The notes beneath the pieces were generated by a model, which searched no databases, was not told the DNA's origin, and was given only the letters and a program-made list of their open reading frames with translations. The translations under genes were made by a program, and so were the position numbers. DNA of 64,000 nt from Nicotiana tabacum (taxonomy: Eukaryota; Streptophyta; Magnoliopsida; Solanales; Solanaceae), in the NCBI RefSeq assembly GCF_000715075.1, contig NC_134082.1, positions 102,526,399 through 102,590,398 of the forward strand. Reading direction: 5' to 3'. Shown here piece after piece: positions 21,993-32,945 of this stretch. Positions within the stretch are counted from its first letter, which is position 1, and every line of letters starts with the position of its first letter.

Positions 21993-24050
21993 ATGTGCAA
22001 GATGAGCACAATACAAAACAAACCCTTTTCAATAATGACCAACATCCCTTTTGAGTTGCGATTATGGTGGAATGACCTAGGCAAGGAAGGGCAAGACAAA
22101 GTAAAGAAGTATCTGAAGGATCTCCCGGATTTACTAGACATCCAGCCTCGGGGTGATATTATCAGATCATTGATCACTTACTGGGATTCAGCACACAATA
22201 TATTTCATTTTTCAGACTTTGAGCTCACCCCGACATTGGAAGAAATAGCGGGATACATCGGAAGTGATGAAGCTCCGTTAAGTTTCAAGTATTTGATTGC
22301 ACCTAGGGCCGTCACTGTACACCGGTTTTTGGATTTCCTAAAAATACCCCGAACATTTCACCATCCAGATTTTGCAAAAGGTTTCTGCAGTCTCCGCCTC
22401 ATATATGCTAGATACAGCGACGTAGGCGGGTTCAATAAGCCAGATTTCAAACTATGCAGTAGAGATAATCGACAAAAGTGGGATGAACACAGGCTGGTAG
22501 CTTTTATGATAGCTTTTTTGGGTCTTATAGTGTTCCCAAGGAAAGACGGAAACATTGATTTGAAAGTAGTTGGGGTCGTCAGTACCTTGCTCACCCAGGA
22601 TAAAAGTTCTCTGGCGCTTATGATTATGGCTGGCATCTTCTGGGCTCTCACTACTTGCCGAGCCGGGGGCGACTTTTTTGAGGGATGTAACCTATTGTTG
22701 TAAATGTGGATGACCGATCATTTATGCCACCGCTCCCAGCTCTTGGGTTACAGTTCGCCCGAGAAGACTTATATTGGAGAATTTTACACAAGAATCAAAG
22801 GGGTTAGTCTACCTGAGGGAGTCACAACTTGGACGTCATTCTTCCGAACTCTCACTGCCAACCAAATCCAGTGGACGCTCGGATGGTTGCCTGTTGAGGA
22901 AATCATATACATGCCGGTAACCAGGCCCCACTTTCTGTTGATGGGACTTAAAAGCATCCAACCCTATGCACCTTATCGGGTTTTGAGGCAACTTGGGAGG
23001 TATCAAGTAGTGCCGAAAGATGAAGACTTGAGTACCCAAGTGGTTGAAATCAGTCCGGACGGTCGGTTCCCCGAAGAAGAAGTTCGCCAGATCTGGAGTG
23101 AGTGTCAACATTTGATGGCAAATACTTGTGTGTTGGATACGGCTAAAGGAGAAGTTTCCCCGGGGTATCACTCTTGGTTTAGAGGTGACATGTCCTGCGG
23201 GAGACCAGCTAAAAGACCTCATCTCAAAGATTTCGCTGAGTCATCCCAGGAGCAATGGAACTGGTTAGCAAAGGAAAAGGGTTATCGGGCGGAGATCGGT
23301 AAGTTGAAGCAACAGGTTGAAAGTCTGAAATTCAATAACAGTATGCAAGTTGTTGTGGATCGAGGCGAAAAGAATAGATTGGCCCAAGAAAATGAAGAAC
23401 GTAGGGCCCAAATCCAGAAATTGAGAATGGCTCCTGATAAACAACCAAGGAGTCGATCAGATGAGCAGTTGATAAAAGTGCTGAAAAATGAAGTCAGGGA
23501 ATGGCGGGATGGTTTAGAAAAGTCTGAGAACGTCATGGCAAAGCTCAAAGTACAGTGGGGTACAAGAGCAGATAAGCGTCGCCGATACTTGAATCAATTA
23601 AAACGCGACCACGAGAAAACTGTTGCCAACATGAAGAGAAAGGTGGCTACACTTGAGGGTAAAGCAGTTAAGCAGGCTGAGGATTTCCAAATTGAAAGCG
23701 AAAACTGTTACGACTTGTTGGCCCAAATGGAGGAAGAAGTGCGGCAACTGAAGAATCAGCATATGCAGGATTCTCAAGCGTTAAAAACATGCAGTGATCA
23801 GATAAAATGCCTGCTTATAGAAAAGAAGCAAGCAAGGGACAGGATTAGAGCCATTGCCCGCGCCATTTTTAGAAGATGTCGCGCTTGTGAAGATATGACC
23901 CATGCTACTTTTGTCTCAGCAGTGCTAATCTATGTGAAATGGACCATGAATGAATTAGAGCAACTCAAAAGGGACTTGGAACCTAGGCCCACGGCGAGGC
24001 CGAACGACGCCCCGCGGGCACCCATATTTGAAGCTTTAGAGTATGCGTAG
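21993..24050 (+). pseudogene. Tat/Ogre ORF1 (extra ORF before gag)
   Basis: About 685 codons in one frame, interrupted by a TAA at 22,701-22,703. The first part has ELRLWWNDLGKEGQDKVKKY, DFELTPTLEEIAGYIGSDEA and later WTLGWLPVEEI. This pattern is annotated in plant proteomes as a DUF7745/plant-mobile-domain-like family and corresponds to the ORF1 of Ogre elements, of unknown function. The C-terminal ~250 residues are charged and heptad-rich (VDRGEKNRLAQENEERRAQI), predicting a long coiled coil. The single nonsense codon sits before MWMTDHLCHRSQL. The start at 21,993 is the first in-frame ATG. It lies upstream of gag with a ~540-bp non-coding gap. Confidence 0.75.
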
Positions 24051-24589
24051 TTCGTGTCTGTATTTCTTTATATTTTTTAGCCTATGGTTTGTCTGTCCCT
24101 TGTCTTTTCGCATCAAAGTATTTCCGTAGTATTGGAACTTGTATCTGACCTTAGTTTGCGTTTGTTATTTTCTTTCTGCAAAAAGGATTTTAGTTTGTAA
24201 TAGTTTGTTTTAAGTAATGAAAAATCAAAAATCTTTCTGCATGAACTACGCTTGGTCTGATTCGTGCGGGGTCACGATACGTAGGCAATCTATATAGGAT
24301 TCGACCGTAATTAATAAAGGAAAAAAGAGAGAGAATAAGAAAAGAGAGGTAACACTCGAAAGAGGCACAAATAAAATAAGCCGGAATGATGCATGCAGTC
24401 AGAGCAAAAGCATGTTAGAAATGGTTAACTGCCTAAGAACATTGCATCCCCCAACGTGCAATTACAATATCTGTTAAGACTCTAACACTGACAAGTTTGT
24501 TGTTGTCCAATCAATACCAGTTAGTTTGTTAGAGCGTACTGGCACCATACCATTATCAAACAAGATCGAAAGGTCCTTTACCAGAAAGC
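24051..24589 (+). other. ORF1-gag intergenic region of Tat element
   Basis: Non-coding spacer. It contains the second copy of the dispersed ~60-bp motif (GAACTACGCTTGGTCTGATT, then GATACGTAGGCA) at 24,243-24,306 and an A/G-rich tract. No open frame of note. Confidence 0.6.
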
Positions 24590-25357
24590 ATGACTGGGTC
24601 AAACAACAGCGTTGAGTCGGAAAAGACAACCAATCAGATGCTGAAGGAAGCCCTGGAGAAAATGGAAAAAATGAGGCTGGAAATGAATGAAATGCAGATA
24701 GCCTTAGCTAGAGCCCAGAAGGGGCAGGAACTACCCGTTACTCCTACCCTCCAACCAGTACACACGCCGGAATACCCCTCCACCGGCCCTTCAACGAGTT
24801 TCCCAAGCCATCACTACTATCAGGGAAGAGAGGCCTATGATCCCCAAGCTCCACCACCCAGTCAAAACCCTCCTCCACCAAATGTTCTCGTCTTTGTGGC
24901 ACCTCCCCCAGCCCAATTGCACAGATCATCTAGTGAGCCATTGTTTCAGGCTCACAACACACAATATTACCCCCCTGAACTCACATTCAAAGCACCCGAG
25001 CCACATAATCCCCACTTTGAGGTCCCGGCGGAGATTGAAAAGCTGGCTAAGAGCCCAGAGCAGGATGAGGTGATGCGGAAATTTAAAAGCCTGGAGCAGT
25101 CCTTCAGGAACATACGCGGGTTAGGCAACCAGGTCAGCGTGGCCTACAAGGATCTATGCCCTTTCCCTGACGTTCAATTACCAGCAGGGTTCAAGATGCC
25201 CAAGTTCGATTTGTACGAAGGGCATGGCGATCCTATGGCACATCTACGGGGATTTTGTAGAAAAATGAGGGGATCAGGGGGGAAAAGATGAGCTACTGAT
25301 AGCTTACTTTGGCCAGAGTTTGAGCGGGTTGGCACTGGAGTGGTATACAAGACAACA
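24590..25357 (+). pseudogene. Tat gag, internally deleted
   Basis: Starts MTGSNNSVESEKTTNQMLKE with an amphipathic helix and a proline-rich linker (residues ~45-110), then EIEKLAKSPEQDEVMRKFKS. The gag-domain entry follows: FKMPKFDLYEGHGDPMAHLR. A frameshift at about 25,288 ends the frame at GGKR; the shifted frame continues DELLIAYFGQSLSGLALEWY. The text then jumps from WYTRQ to HNKALYL, which in relatives lies just before protease. So most of gag, including any zinc knuckle, has been removed near 25,353. Confidence 0.75.
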
Positions 25358-25825
25358 TAATAAAGCTCTCTACTTGACGTCAAATGTGAAGATTCGGCAG
25401 TTGCTCGGGCATTGGTGGATAACGGCTCAAGTGCCAATATTTGTCCATTATCCACCCTGAACCAGCTGAAGATCGACCACGGTAGGATCCACAAGAACAA
25501 CATTTGCGTCCGAGGATTTGACGGAAATGGAACAGCCACCGTGGGGGATATTATACTTGAGTTGACCATCGGTCCGATCCAGTTTACCATGGAATTCCAA
25601 GTATTAGATGTCGCGGTATCTTATAACCTTTTGTTGGGACGACCGTGGATCCATGTAGCCAAAGAAGTGCCATCCACCTTGCATCAGATGGTCAAGTTCG
25701 AGTGGGATAGACAAGAGGTCATGTTGTACGGCGAGAACACTGCGTGCACCATGGGAGGCGCCATTGTACCCTTCATAGAGACCAATGATGACAAATGTCC
25801 CTAGGTCTACCAGATTTTCGATGCA
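25358..25825 (+). pseudogene. Tat aspartic protease
   Basis: Retroviral-type protease releasing gag and pol products. CEDSAVARALVDNGSSANIC carries the active-site DNGSS triad equivalent, as in other Tat proteases, followed by GDIILELTIGPIQFTMEFQV and YNLLLGRPWIH (the LLGRPW flap motif). A TAG at 25,802-25,804 follows DDKCP, and the frame continues VYQIFDALSANKIPEGE. Frame 2 is shared with gag and with the G-patch segment. Confidence 0.8.
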
Positions 25826-26325
25826 TTGTCGGCAAACAAGATCCCCGAGGGTGAAATCATTCAGCACCCTAGGGTAGCTCCCGCAACGGTCATGATGGTT
25901 TCAGAAATGCTGGGTAATGGGTTTGTGCCAGGAAAAGGCTTGGGAGCTGAGCTTCAGGGAATTGTTCAACCTGTTTCCTTGCCCAAGAATCTGGAGACCT
26001 TTGGATTGGGGTTCAAACCAACTGCGGCAGATGTAAAGCGAGCGCGGAAAATGAAGAAGAGAGTTTGGTTTCTTCCCAAATCAATACCGTGTCTCTCAAG
26101 ATCTTTTATTAGAGCAAGCGCCAAGGGATCACCTGTCCCGAAAATTCTCGGGCCATTGATTGGGATTGACGGGGATCTGAATCAGAGCTTCGAAAGATTG
26201 TTCGCTGATGTCAATATGGTAGAAGTCGGAGAGGGTTCTAGTGGAACAGACATACAGTTTATGGGGCCTGAGGCCAAAACCAACAATTGGACGGTTACTC
26301 CTCTTCCCACTCGGGGAGAGTCCTG
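25826..26325 (+). pseudogene. Tat G-patch segment after protease
   Basis: Contains MVSEMLGNGFVPGKGLGAEL followed by QGIVQP, a G-patch motif (nucleic-acid-binding glycine-rich patch) found after protease in some Tat/Ogre elements, then GLGFKPTAADVKRARKMKKR. The frame runs without stops from 25,826 to a predicted splice donor at 26,326. Unspliced, it ends in a TAG one base later. Confidence 0.75.
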
Positions 26326-26491
26326 GTAGTAGGCTTTGATTTTTGCTTTCTTGTTTTTCAGATTATTCAGGGTGTAATCCAAATCTCATTTTGTCTTGTA
26401 AAAGTGTGAATCCTGTTATCCCGCATTTTTAATAAAATTCTTTTTCTTATCTCATTTTAATTTTGTTTTATTCTTTTCTCTTTCTGAACAG
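26326..26491 (+). other. Predicted intron between PR/G-patch and RT of Tat element
   Basis: The donor GTAGTAGG overlaps the terminating TAG, and the acceptor CTTTCTGAACAG follows a T-rich tract. Removing 166 bases joins frame 2 (PR/G-patch) exactly to frame 0 (SLFTGSNDMACMKDLRP, then RT). An intron at this place is a known Ogre feature. Splicing here is predicted, not demonstrated. Confidence 0.65.
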
Positions 26492-27584
26492 TTCTCTTTT
26501 TACTGGTTCTAATGACATGGCATGCATGAAGGATCTTCGACCTAGTCTAATAAATCAATCTGACTCCGATTTAATGATACAAGAGATCGATTGTGATGAT
26601 GAGTCTGAATATAATGAGGATAAAGCCTTCGAAGAAATAAACCGAGAACTATGCCAATTTGAAGAGAAACCCAAGCCTAATCTGAATGACACCAAGGCTG
26701 TAAATCTAGGGGATGCGGATAATGTCCGAGAAACCAAAATCAGCATCTACATTGAGCCTGGCATCAGGGAAGAACTAATCAAAGCACTCAATGAGTTTAA
26801 AGATGTTTTTGCATGGTAGTATGATGACATGCCGGGTTTAAGCACCAAGCTAGTGGTTCACAAATTGCCTACTGACCCGACATGCCCTCCCGTCAAGTAG
26901 AAATTGAGGAAGTTCAAGACAAATATGAGTGTGAAGATTAAAGAAGAAGTAACCAAGCAGCTGCAAGCAAAGGTTATTCGGGTCACTCGATATCCTGATT
27001 GGTTGGCTAATGTGGTGCCAGTACCAAAGAAAGATGGGAAGATCAGGGTATGCGTCGACTACCGCAATCTGAACAGGGAAAGCCCAAAAGATAACTTTCC
27101 ATTGCCCAATATCCATATCTTGATCGACAATTGCGCCGGACTAGAAATCGGATCCTTTGTGGATCGCTACGCCGGGTATCATCAGATTCTGATGGATGAA
27201 GAAGATGCAGAGAAAACAGCTTTCATTACGCCATGGGGGACTTATTGCTATCGGGTAATGACATTCGGTTTGAAGAACGCTGGGGCAACGTACATGAGAG
27301 CAATGACTACTGCGTTCCGTGATATGATGCACAAAGAGATCGAAGTGTACGTAGATGATGTGATCATCAAATCCAAGCGTCAGGAAGACCACGTAGCAGA
27401 CCTTAGGAAGTTTTTCCAAAGACTTCGAAGGTACGACATTAAGCTCAACCTAGACAAATGTGCATTTGGTGTTCCATCTGGAAAGCTGTTGGGATTCATC
27501 GTCAGTCGGCGAGGCATTGAGTTGGACCCGTCAAAGATCAAATCCATCCAGGAATTGCCGCCACCGAGGAACAAAACATAAGTA
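26492..27584 (+). pseudogene. Tat reverse transcriptase
   Basis: RNA-dependent DNA polymerase of the element. An acidic linker (GSNDMACMKDLRPSL, later IYIEPGIREELIKALNEFKD) precedes RT. RT blocks follow in one frame: VVPVPKKDGKIRVCVDYRNL, a FVDRYAGYHQILMDEEDAEK palm block, YRVMTFGLKNAGATYMRAM and VYVDDVIIKSKR. The catalytic YVDD is at residues 149-152 counted from the Met at 26,904. In-frame stops are at 26,817 (FAW*YDDMPG), 26,898 (CPPVK*KLRKF) and 27,579 (NKT*VMSLLG). The catalytic residues themselves are intact. Confidence 0.9.
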
Positions 27585-28061
27585 ATGAGTCTGTTGGGAA
27601 GGTTGAACTATATCAGCAGGTTCATCGCTCAGCTCACAGCGACTTGTGAACCTATCTTTCGATTGCTGAAGAAAGATGCTGCGATAGAATGTACGGCAGA
27701 ATGTCAGGAGGCATTTGACCAGATCAAAGGATATTTATCCAATCCACCTGTGTTGGTTCCACCTGAGTCGGGGAGGCCATTAATCCTTTATCTAATGGTC
27801 CTGGAGCATTCGTTTGGCTGCGTGTTGGGGCAACATGACATCACAGGAAGAAAAGAGCAAGCCATCTATTATCTCAGCAAGAAGTTTACAGTTTATGAGA
27901 ATAAGTACACTCAACTTAAGAAGACATGTTGTGCTCTAACTTGGGTAGCACAGAAGTTTAAGCATTATCTGTCGTCACATACTACTTACCTTATTTCACG
28001 CCTGGATCCATTAAAGTATATTTTCCAGAAGCCTATGCCCACAGGAAGATTGGCAAAATGA
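27585..28061 (+). pseudogene. Tat first RNase H (degenerate)
   Basis: Continues the RT frame with LLGRLNYISRFIAQLTATCE, the thumb region, then the retroviral-type RNase H: SGRPLILYLMVLEHSFGCVL, KEQAIYYLSKKFTVYENKYT and LISRLDPLKYIFQKPM. The usual first catalytic Asp (as in CDAS) is not present at LYLMVLEHS. This fits the Tat pattern in which this domain has lost activity and a second RNase H takes over. It ends at TGA 28,059 (GRLAK*QILLTEF), consistent with TGG to TGA. Confidence 0.85.
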
Positions 28062-28660
28062 CAGATATTACTCACAGAGTTCGACATTGTCTATGTGACG
28101 AGGACGGCCATGAAAGCCCAAGCATTGGCCGATCACTTGGCTGAGAATCCTATTGATGAAGAATACGAGACTTTGAGGATGTATTTTCCAGATGAAGAAG
28201 TGATGCATATAGAGGGGTTAGAACTCAATAAGGAACCAGGGTGGAAGCTTTTCTTCGATGGGGCTGCGAATGCAAAAGGAGTTGGAGTAGGAGCAATACT
28301 TATTTCAGAAATAGGACATCACTATCCTGTTACAGCTCAGCTACGTTTCTATTGTACCAACAACATGGCTGAATATGAGGCATGCATTTTGGGCCTACGA
28401 TTGGCTGCAGACATGGATGTTCAGGACGTCTTGGTCTTGGGAGACTCGGACCTCCTAGTACATCAGATTCAGGGTGAATGGGAAACACGTGATTTAAAGC
28501 TTATACCTTATCGACAATGTTTGCACGATCTGAGCAAGCAATTTCGATCAGTGGAGTTCAGACACATCCCGAGAGTTCACAATGAGGTGGCCGATGCTTT
28601 AGCCACTTTAGCATCGATGTTGCACCATCCAGACAAGATCTATGTTGACCCGTTGTATAT
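28062..28660 (+). pseudogene. Tat second (archaeal-type) RNase H
   Basis: An additional RNase H between the first RNase H and integrase, the hallmark of the Tat lineage. Counting from the Met at 28,095, the four acidic residues are all visible: D55 (KLFFDGAANAKG), E93 (NNMAEYEACILGL), D117 (LVLGDSDLLVHQI) and D167 (NEVADALATLAS). The domain looks catalytically complete and is open throughout. It would degrade the RNA strand during reverse transcription. Confidence 0.85.
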
Positions 28661-29360
28661 TCAGGTTCGTGATCAGCATGCCTACTGCAACATGATAGAA
28701 GAAGAAATGGATGGCAAGCCATGGTTTTATGATGTCAAGGAATATATCAGGATGGGGATCTACCCGGAGCAGGCAACCGGAGATCAAAAGAGATCCATTC
28801 GGCGACTGGCAAATGAATTTTTCCTCAGTGGAGGAATGTTGTACAAAAGAACCCCAGATCTGGGATTGCTGAGATGTATTGATGCGGGTCAAGCCAGGAT
28901 AGTGATGACAGAGGTACATGCTGGAGTCTGTGGCCCCCATATGAGCGGATATGTATTAGCAAAAAAGATTCTGCGAGCGGGATATTATTGGCTCACTATG
29001 GAGCATGATTGTATCAGTTTCGTACGAAAATGCCATCAGTGTCAGATACACGGAGATCTGAGTCATTCTCCACCAACGGAATTGCACACAATGTCAGCAC
29101 CATGGCCATTTGTGGCATGGGGCATGGATGTCATTGGGCCTATCAAGCCGGCAGCTTCGAACGGTCACAGGTTCATTCTGGTAACCATCGATTATTTCAC
29201 TAAGTGGGTTGAAGCCAAAACTTTCAAGTCAGTAACCAAGAAGGCAAAGGTGGATTTTGTCCATTCCCATATCATCTGTAGATTTGGGATCCCAAAAATA
29301 ATAATCACGGACAATGGTGCTAATCTTAACAGCAACTTGATGAGAAAAGTATGTGAATAG
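28661..29360 (+). pseudogene. Tat integrase: zinc finger and core
   Basis: HHCC zinc finger (H275, H282, C313, C316 counted from the Met at 28,095; VHAGVCGPHMSG...KCHQCQ). The catalytic core has D345 (WGMDVIGPI) and D406 (IITDNGANLNS). The frame stops at TAG 29,358-29,360 (RKVCE*FKITH), consistent with CAG to TAG, and resumes in the same frame with the third catalytic residue. Confidence 0.85.
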
Positions 29361-29971
29361 TTTAAGATTACACACCGTAATTCCACCCCGTATCGGCCCA
29401 AGGCGAATGGAGCGGTTGAGGCAGCCAACAAAAACATAAAGAAGATATTGAGGAAAATGGTTGAAGGATCCAGACAATGGCATGAAAAGCTACCATTTGC
29501 ATTGTTGGGATACCGCACTACTGTTCGTACTTCAATAGGAGCGACTCCTTATTTGTTGGTATACAGAACTGAAGCAGTAATACCAGCAGAAGTTGAAATT
29601 CCATCCCTTCGAATTATCGTTGAGGCCGGGATTGATGATGATGAATGGGTCAAAGCCCGACTGGAGCAGTTGAGTTTAATTGATGAAAAAAGATTGGCAG
29701 CAGTATGCCATGGCCAGTTATATCAGAAGAGAATGGCAAGAGCATACAATAAGAAGGTGCGCCCCAGGAAATTTGAAGTAGGGCAGCAAGTATTGAAACG
29801 GATCCTCCCACATCAGATTGAGGCAAAAAGGCAACTTCGTCCCAAATTGGCAAGGGTCGTATATTGTGACTAGAGTATTATCCAACGGTGCTTTACGTCT
29901 GACAGATGTCGAAGGAAGATGCGTCGACATGGCTATCAATTTTGATGCAGTCAAAAGATATTATGTGTAAT
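29361..29971 (+). pseudogene. Tat integrase C-terminal part
   Basis: Same frame as the core: NSTPYRPKANGAVEAANKNI supplies the catalytic Glu, then WHEKLPFALLGYRTTVRTSI and PRKFEVGQQVLKRILPHQ. A one-base shift near 29,822 moves the homologous reading (NFVPNWQGSYIVTRVLSNGA) to another frame, ending FDAVKRYYV at a TAA near 29,969. Confidence 0.85.
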
Positions 29972-31620
29972 TTCTTTTGTTGTTTATTTGTTTGTTTGTA
30001 CTTAGTGCTTATCGGATAATGAAATGACGGAGGCAATTCTTTCTTCTATCCAAACACTTTTAACCTTTGCTTTACCCCTTTTAGCCTTACTTATATTTTT
30101 ATACCCCTCTCTTGGAATCATTAATGAAAAATTTTAAAAAAAAATAATTTTGAAGGTCGCAAGAAAACAAAGGAGTCAAGTGAACTACGTTCGACCTGAT
30201 TCCTCAAAGAGGATACGTAGGCGCCTCACGGCTCGGTCATAAGGTAACAAAAAAAATCAAAAAAAAATCCCCAAGCAAGAAAACTGGGGCAGAAGTTATG
30301 TTTTTAAATTTTGAAAAAAAAGGTTTGATTCCGAGAGTTGTAATACTTTACCCATCAAAGTTATTTTGAATTTTATATCCTTTTCTTCTAAAACCTATAT
30401 TGATGTCCAAAAAGACCTCCCGATCAGTATCCGAGGGGTGTTAAGACAGGCAAATGAAAACCGAGAATAAAATGCCGGTCCCCGGCTGAATAAGGATCAT
30501 GAGCTGAAAGAATTGATAGCCATAAGAATTCCCAACAGAGAAAATCTTATCGGCAACACTCCAATCCCCAGTTGAAAGAAACAAAATGAGAGAGTCTTAT
30601 CAGTGAAAACCTTCACAGGCACTATAAGGCGACGAGAGCTGTGAGAAATGAGAGAGTCTTATTAGTGAAAACCCCTCAAAGGGCACGATGAGGTGACAAG
30701 GTATATTGGCGGAAAGGATCCGCATTTTGCGAAGAATTGGGCACCTAATTATCCCCAGCAAGTGAAAATATCAGAAATATTGATCGACACAAATAGACTG
30801 GGTTGATTAATCCGGAATGCACAACATGATCGTTGGAATCGGTTATATCACCCAGATAAGTTCATTTCTTTTATTTTCCCCATCATTTGTTCAGAAAGAT
30901 TTTCTCTTTTTCTATCTTTTCATTTCTTTGTTTAGAAGACTTTTTCCAGAAATTTATGTTTTAAGGAAGGTCTTTCAGAGCTTACTACCAGTTGCCAAAA
31001 TGGTACAACATAAAATGTGAAAAGGGCAGGCCAGAGACAAGGCAATAAGACAAAAGACGTTGGTTGCCAGGCCGAATAATATTGTCCTAAAATGGCAAGG
31101 AAAGTACAGGGAAGAATCCGAAAAAAAACATGTTGAGGAAATTGTGGGCCAAGTTTCAAGAGGATACCCAACAGGACTCCGACCGAATATCGACCAAGTT
31201 CTGAGGTGGTCGGACAACACAGAATGGGAAAGGAAGAAAGGAAAATTCATCTTCAGCAAAATAACCCCCAGCAAGTTTTGAGATAGAGAACGGGGAAGGG
31301 ATAAATGGAAAAGCCATCCCCAAGCAGAATGTTATCCCCAGCAAATAACATCATCCCCAACAAGTTTTGGGAACACCAAACAGGAATAAGGGGAAGGGAA
31401 CAATCATCCCCATCAGGAGTGACATGACCACTCGCCATATTTTTTAAAAAAAAAAGAAGAAGAGAAAACTAACTAAATTTTCTTTGATTTGAACAGGAAA
31501 ATAAGGTTATGATGATGGCCTAAAGACACACCATAAGAAAGATCGCCAGAACTGGGACAGAAAATTTTCTGCCACAAGTGAAAATTTTCTCGGAGAATCG
31601 AGGAAACAAATTCAAGTTAT
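29972..31620 (+). other. Tat 3' non-coding region, proximal part
   Basis: No gene. It contains the third copy of the dispersed ~60-bp motif at 30,182-30,240 (GAACTACGTTCGACCTGATT, then GATACGTAGGCGCC). A short imperfect duplication lies at about 30,588-30,700 (GAGAGAGTCTTAT...GTGAAAACC). There are several scattered CCCCAGCAAG-like words (30,750; 31,266; 31,335). Small open frames are probably fortuitous. Confidence 0.6.
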
Positions 31621-32532
31621 TCTTTACCATTAGGCGCCCACCTGTATAACAAGGGAATACATTTCATGTCTTTACCATTAGGCGCCCACCTGTATAACAA
31701 GGGAATACATTTCATGTCTTTACCATTAGGCGCTCACCTGTATAACAAGGGAATACATTTCATGTCTTTACCATTAGGCGCCCACCTGTATAACAAGGGA
31801 ATACATTTCATGTCTTTACCATTAGGCGCCCACCTGTATAACAAGGGAATACATTTCATGTCTTTACCATTAGGCGCCCACCTGTATAACAAGGGAATAC
31901 ATTTCATGTCTTTACCATTAGGCGCCCACCTGTATAACAAGGGAATACATTTCATGTCTTTACCATTAGGCGCCCACCTGTATAACAAGGGAATACATTT
32001 CATGTCTTTACCATTAGGCGCCCACCTGTATAACAAGGGAATACATTTCATGTCTTTACCATTAGGCGCCCACCTGTATAACAAGGGAATACATTTCATG
32101 TCTTTACCATTAGGCGCCCACCTGTATAACAAGGGAATACATTTCATGTCTTTACCATTAGGCGCCCACCTGTATAACAAGGGAATACATTTCATGTCTT
32201 TACCATTAGGCGCCCACCTGTATAACAAGGGAATACATTTCATGTCTTTACCATTAGGCGCCCACCTGTATAACAAGGGAATACATTTCATGTCTTTACC
32301 ATTAGGCGCCCACCTGTATAACAAGGGAATACATTTCATGTCTTTACCATTAGGCGCCCACCTGTATAACAAGGGAATACATTTCATGTCTTTACCATTA
32401 GGCGCCCACCTGTATAACAAGGGAATACATTTCATGTCTTTACCATTAGGCGCCCACCTGTATAACAAGGGAATACATTTCATGTCTTTACCATTAGGCG
32501 CCCACCTGTATAACAAGGGAATACATTTCATG
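31621..32532 (+). repeat. 48-bp tandem array, 19 copies
   Basis: Nineteen consecutive 48-bp units beginning TCTTTACCATTAGGCGCCCA and ending TACATTTCATG. The phase is exact throughout (912 bp = 19 x 48). I see essentially one variant base (GCTCACC for GCCCACC near 31,731). Because 48 is a multiple of three and the unit is stop-free, both strands are open (MSLPLGAHLYNKGIHF forward, MKCIPLLYRWAPNGKD reverse). This is a consequence of the repeat rather than evidence for a protein. It sits between integrase and the PPT, a position where Tat-lineage elements are known to carry variable tandem repeats. Confidence 0.97.
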
Positions 32533-32945
32533 TCTTTACCATTAGGCGCCCACCAGTATAATGCGGGTATACATTTCTATTTTCATTTCGTGTCCTAGGC
32601 GCCCACTAGTATAATGCGGGAATACATTTCTGTTTTTCATTTCATGTCCTAGGTCGTCCACTAGTATAATGCGGGTATACATTTTAGTTTTTCATTTCTA
32701 GGTCGCCCACCAGTATAATGCGGGTATACATTTCAGTTTTTCATTTCTAGGTTGCCCACCAGTATAATGCGGGTATGCATTTTTGTTTTTTATTTCATGT
32801 TCTAGGTTGCCCACCAGTATAATGCGGGAATACATTTCTGTTTTTTCATTTCATGTCCTAGGTGCCCACCAGTATAACGAGGGAATACATTTCATATTTT
32901 TGCATTCAGGCGCCCACCTGTATAACGAGAGGAATATTTTTCAGT
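32533..32945 (+). repeat. Diverged, longer-unit continuation of the 48-bp array
   Basis: About seven degenerate copies built on GCCCACCAGTATAATGCGGG, then TATACATTTC, spaced by T-rich TTTTTCATTTC insertions that lengthen the unit to roughly 55-65 bp. These look like the older, unhomogenised edge of the array. Confidence 0.85.

Noticed and set aside
22836..23548. Antisense ORFs within Tat ORF1
   Set aside because: Opposite-strand shadows of the ORF1 coding sequence, with no recognisable domain.
31621..32532. CRISPR-like array
   Set aside because: Direct repeats are contiguous with no unique spacers, and the setting is plant retrotransposon DNA.
31666..32598. 310-codon ORF (and a 265-codon antisense ORF) of 16-residue repeats
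   Set aside because: Openness is a by-product of a stop-free 48-bp unit divisible by three. It lies in the retroelement 3' non-coding region, the edge copies lose the frame, and there is no domain or independent start context.
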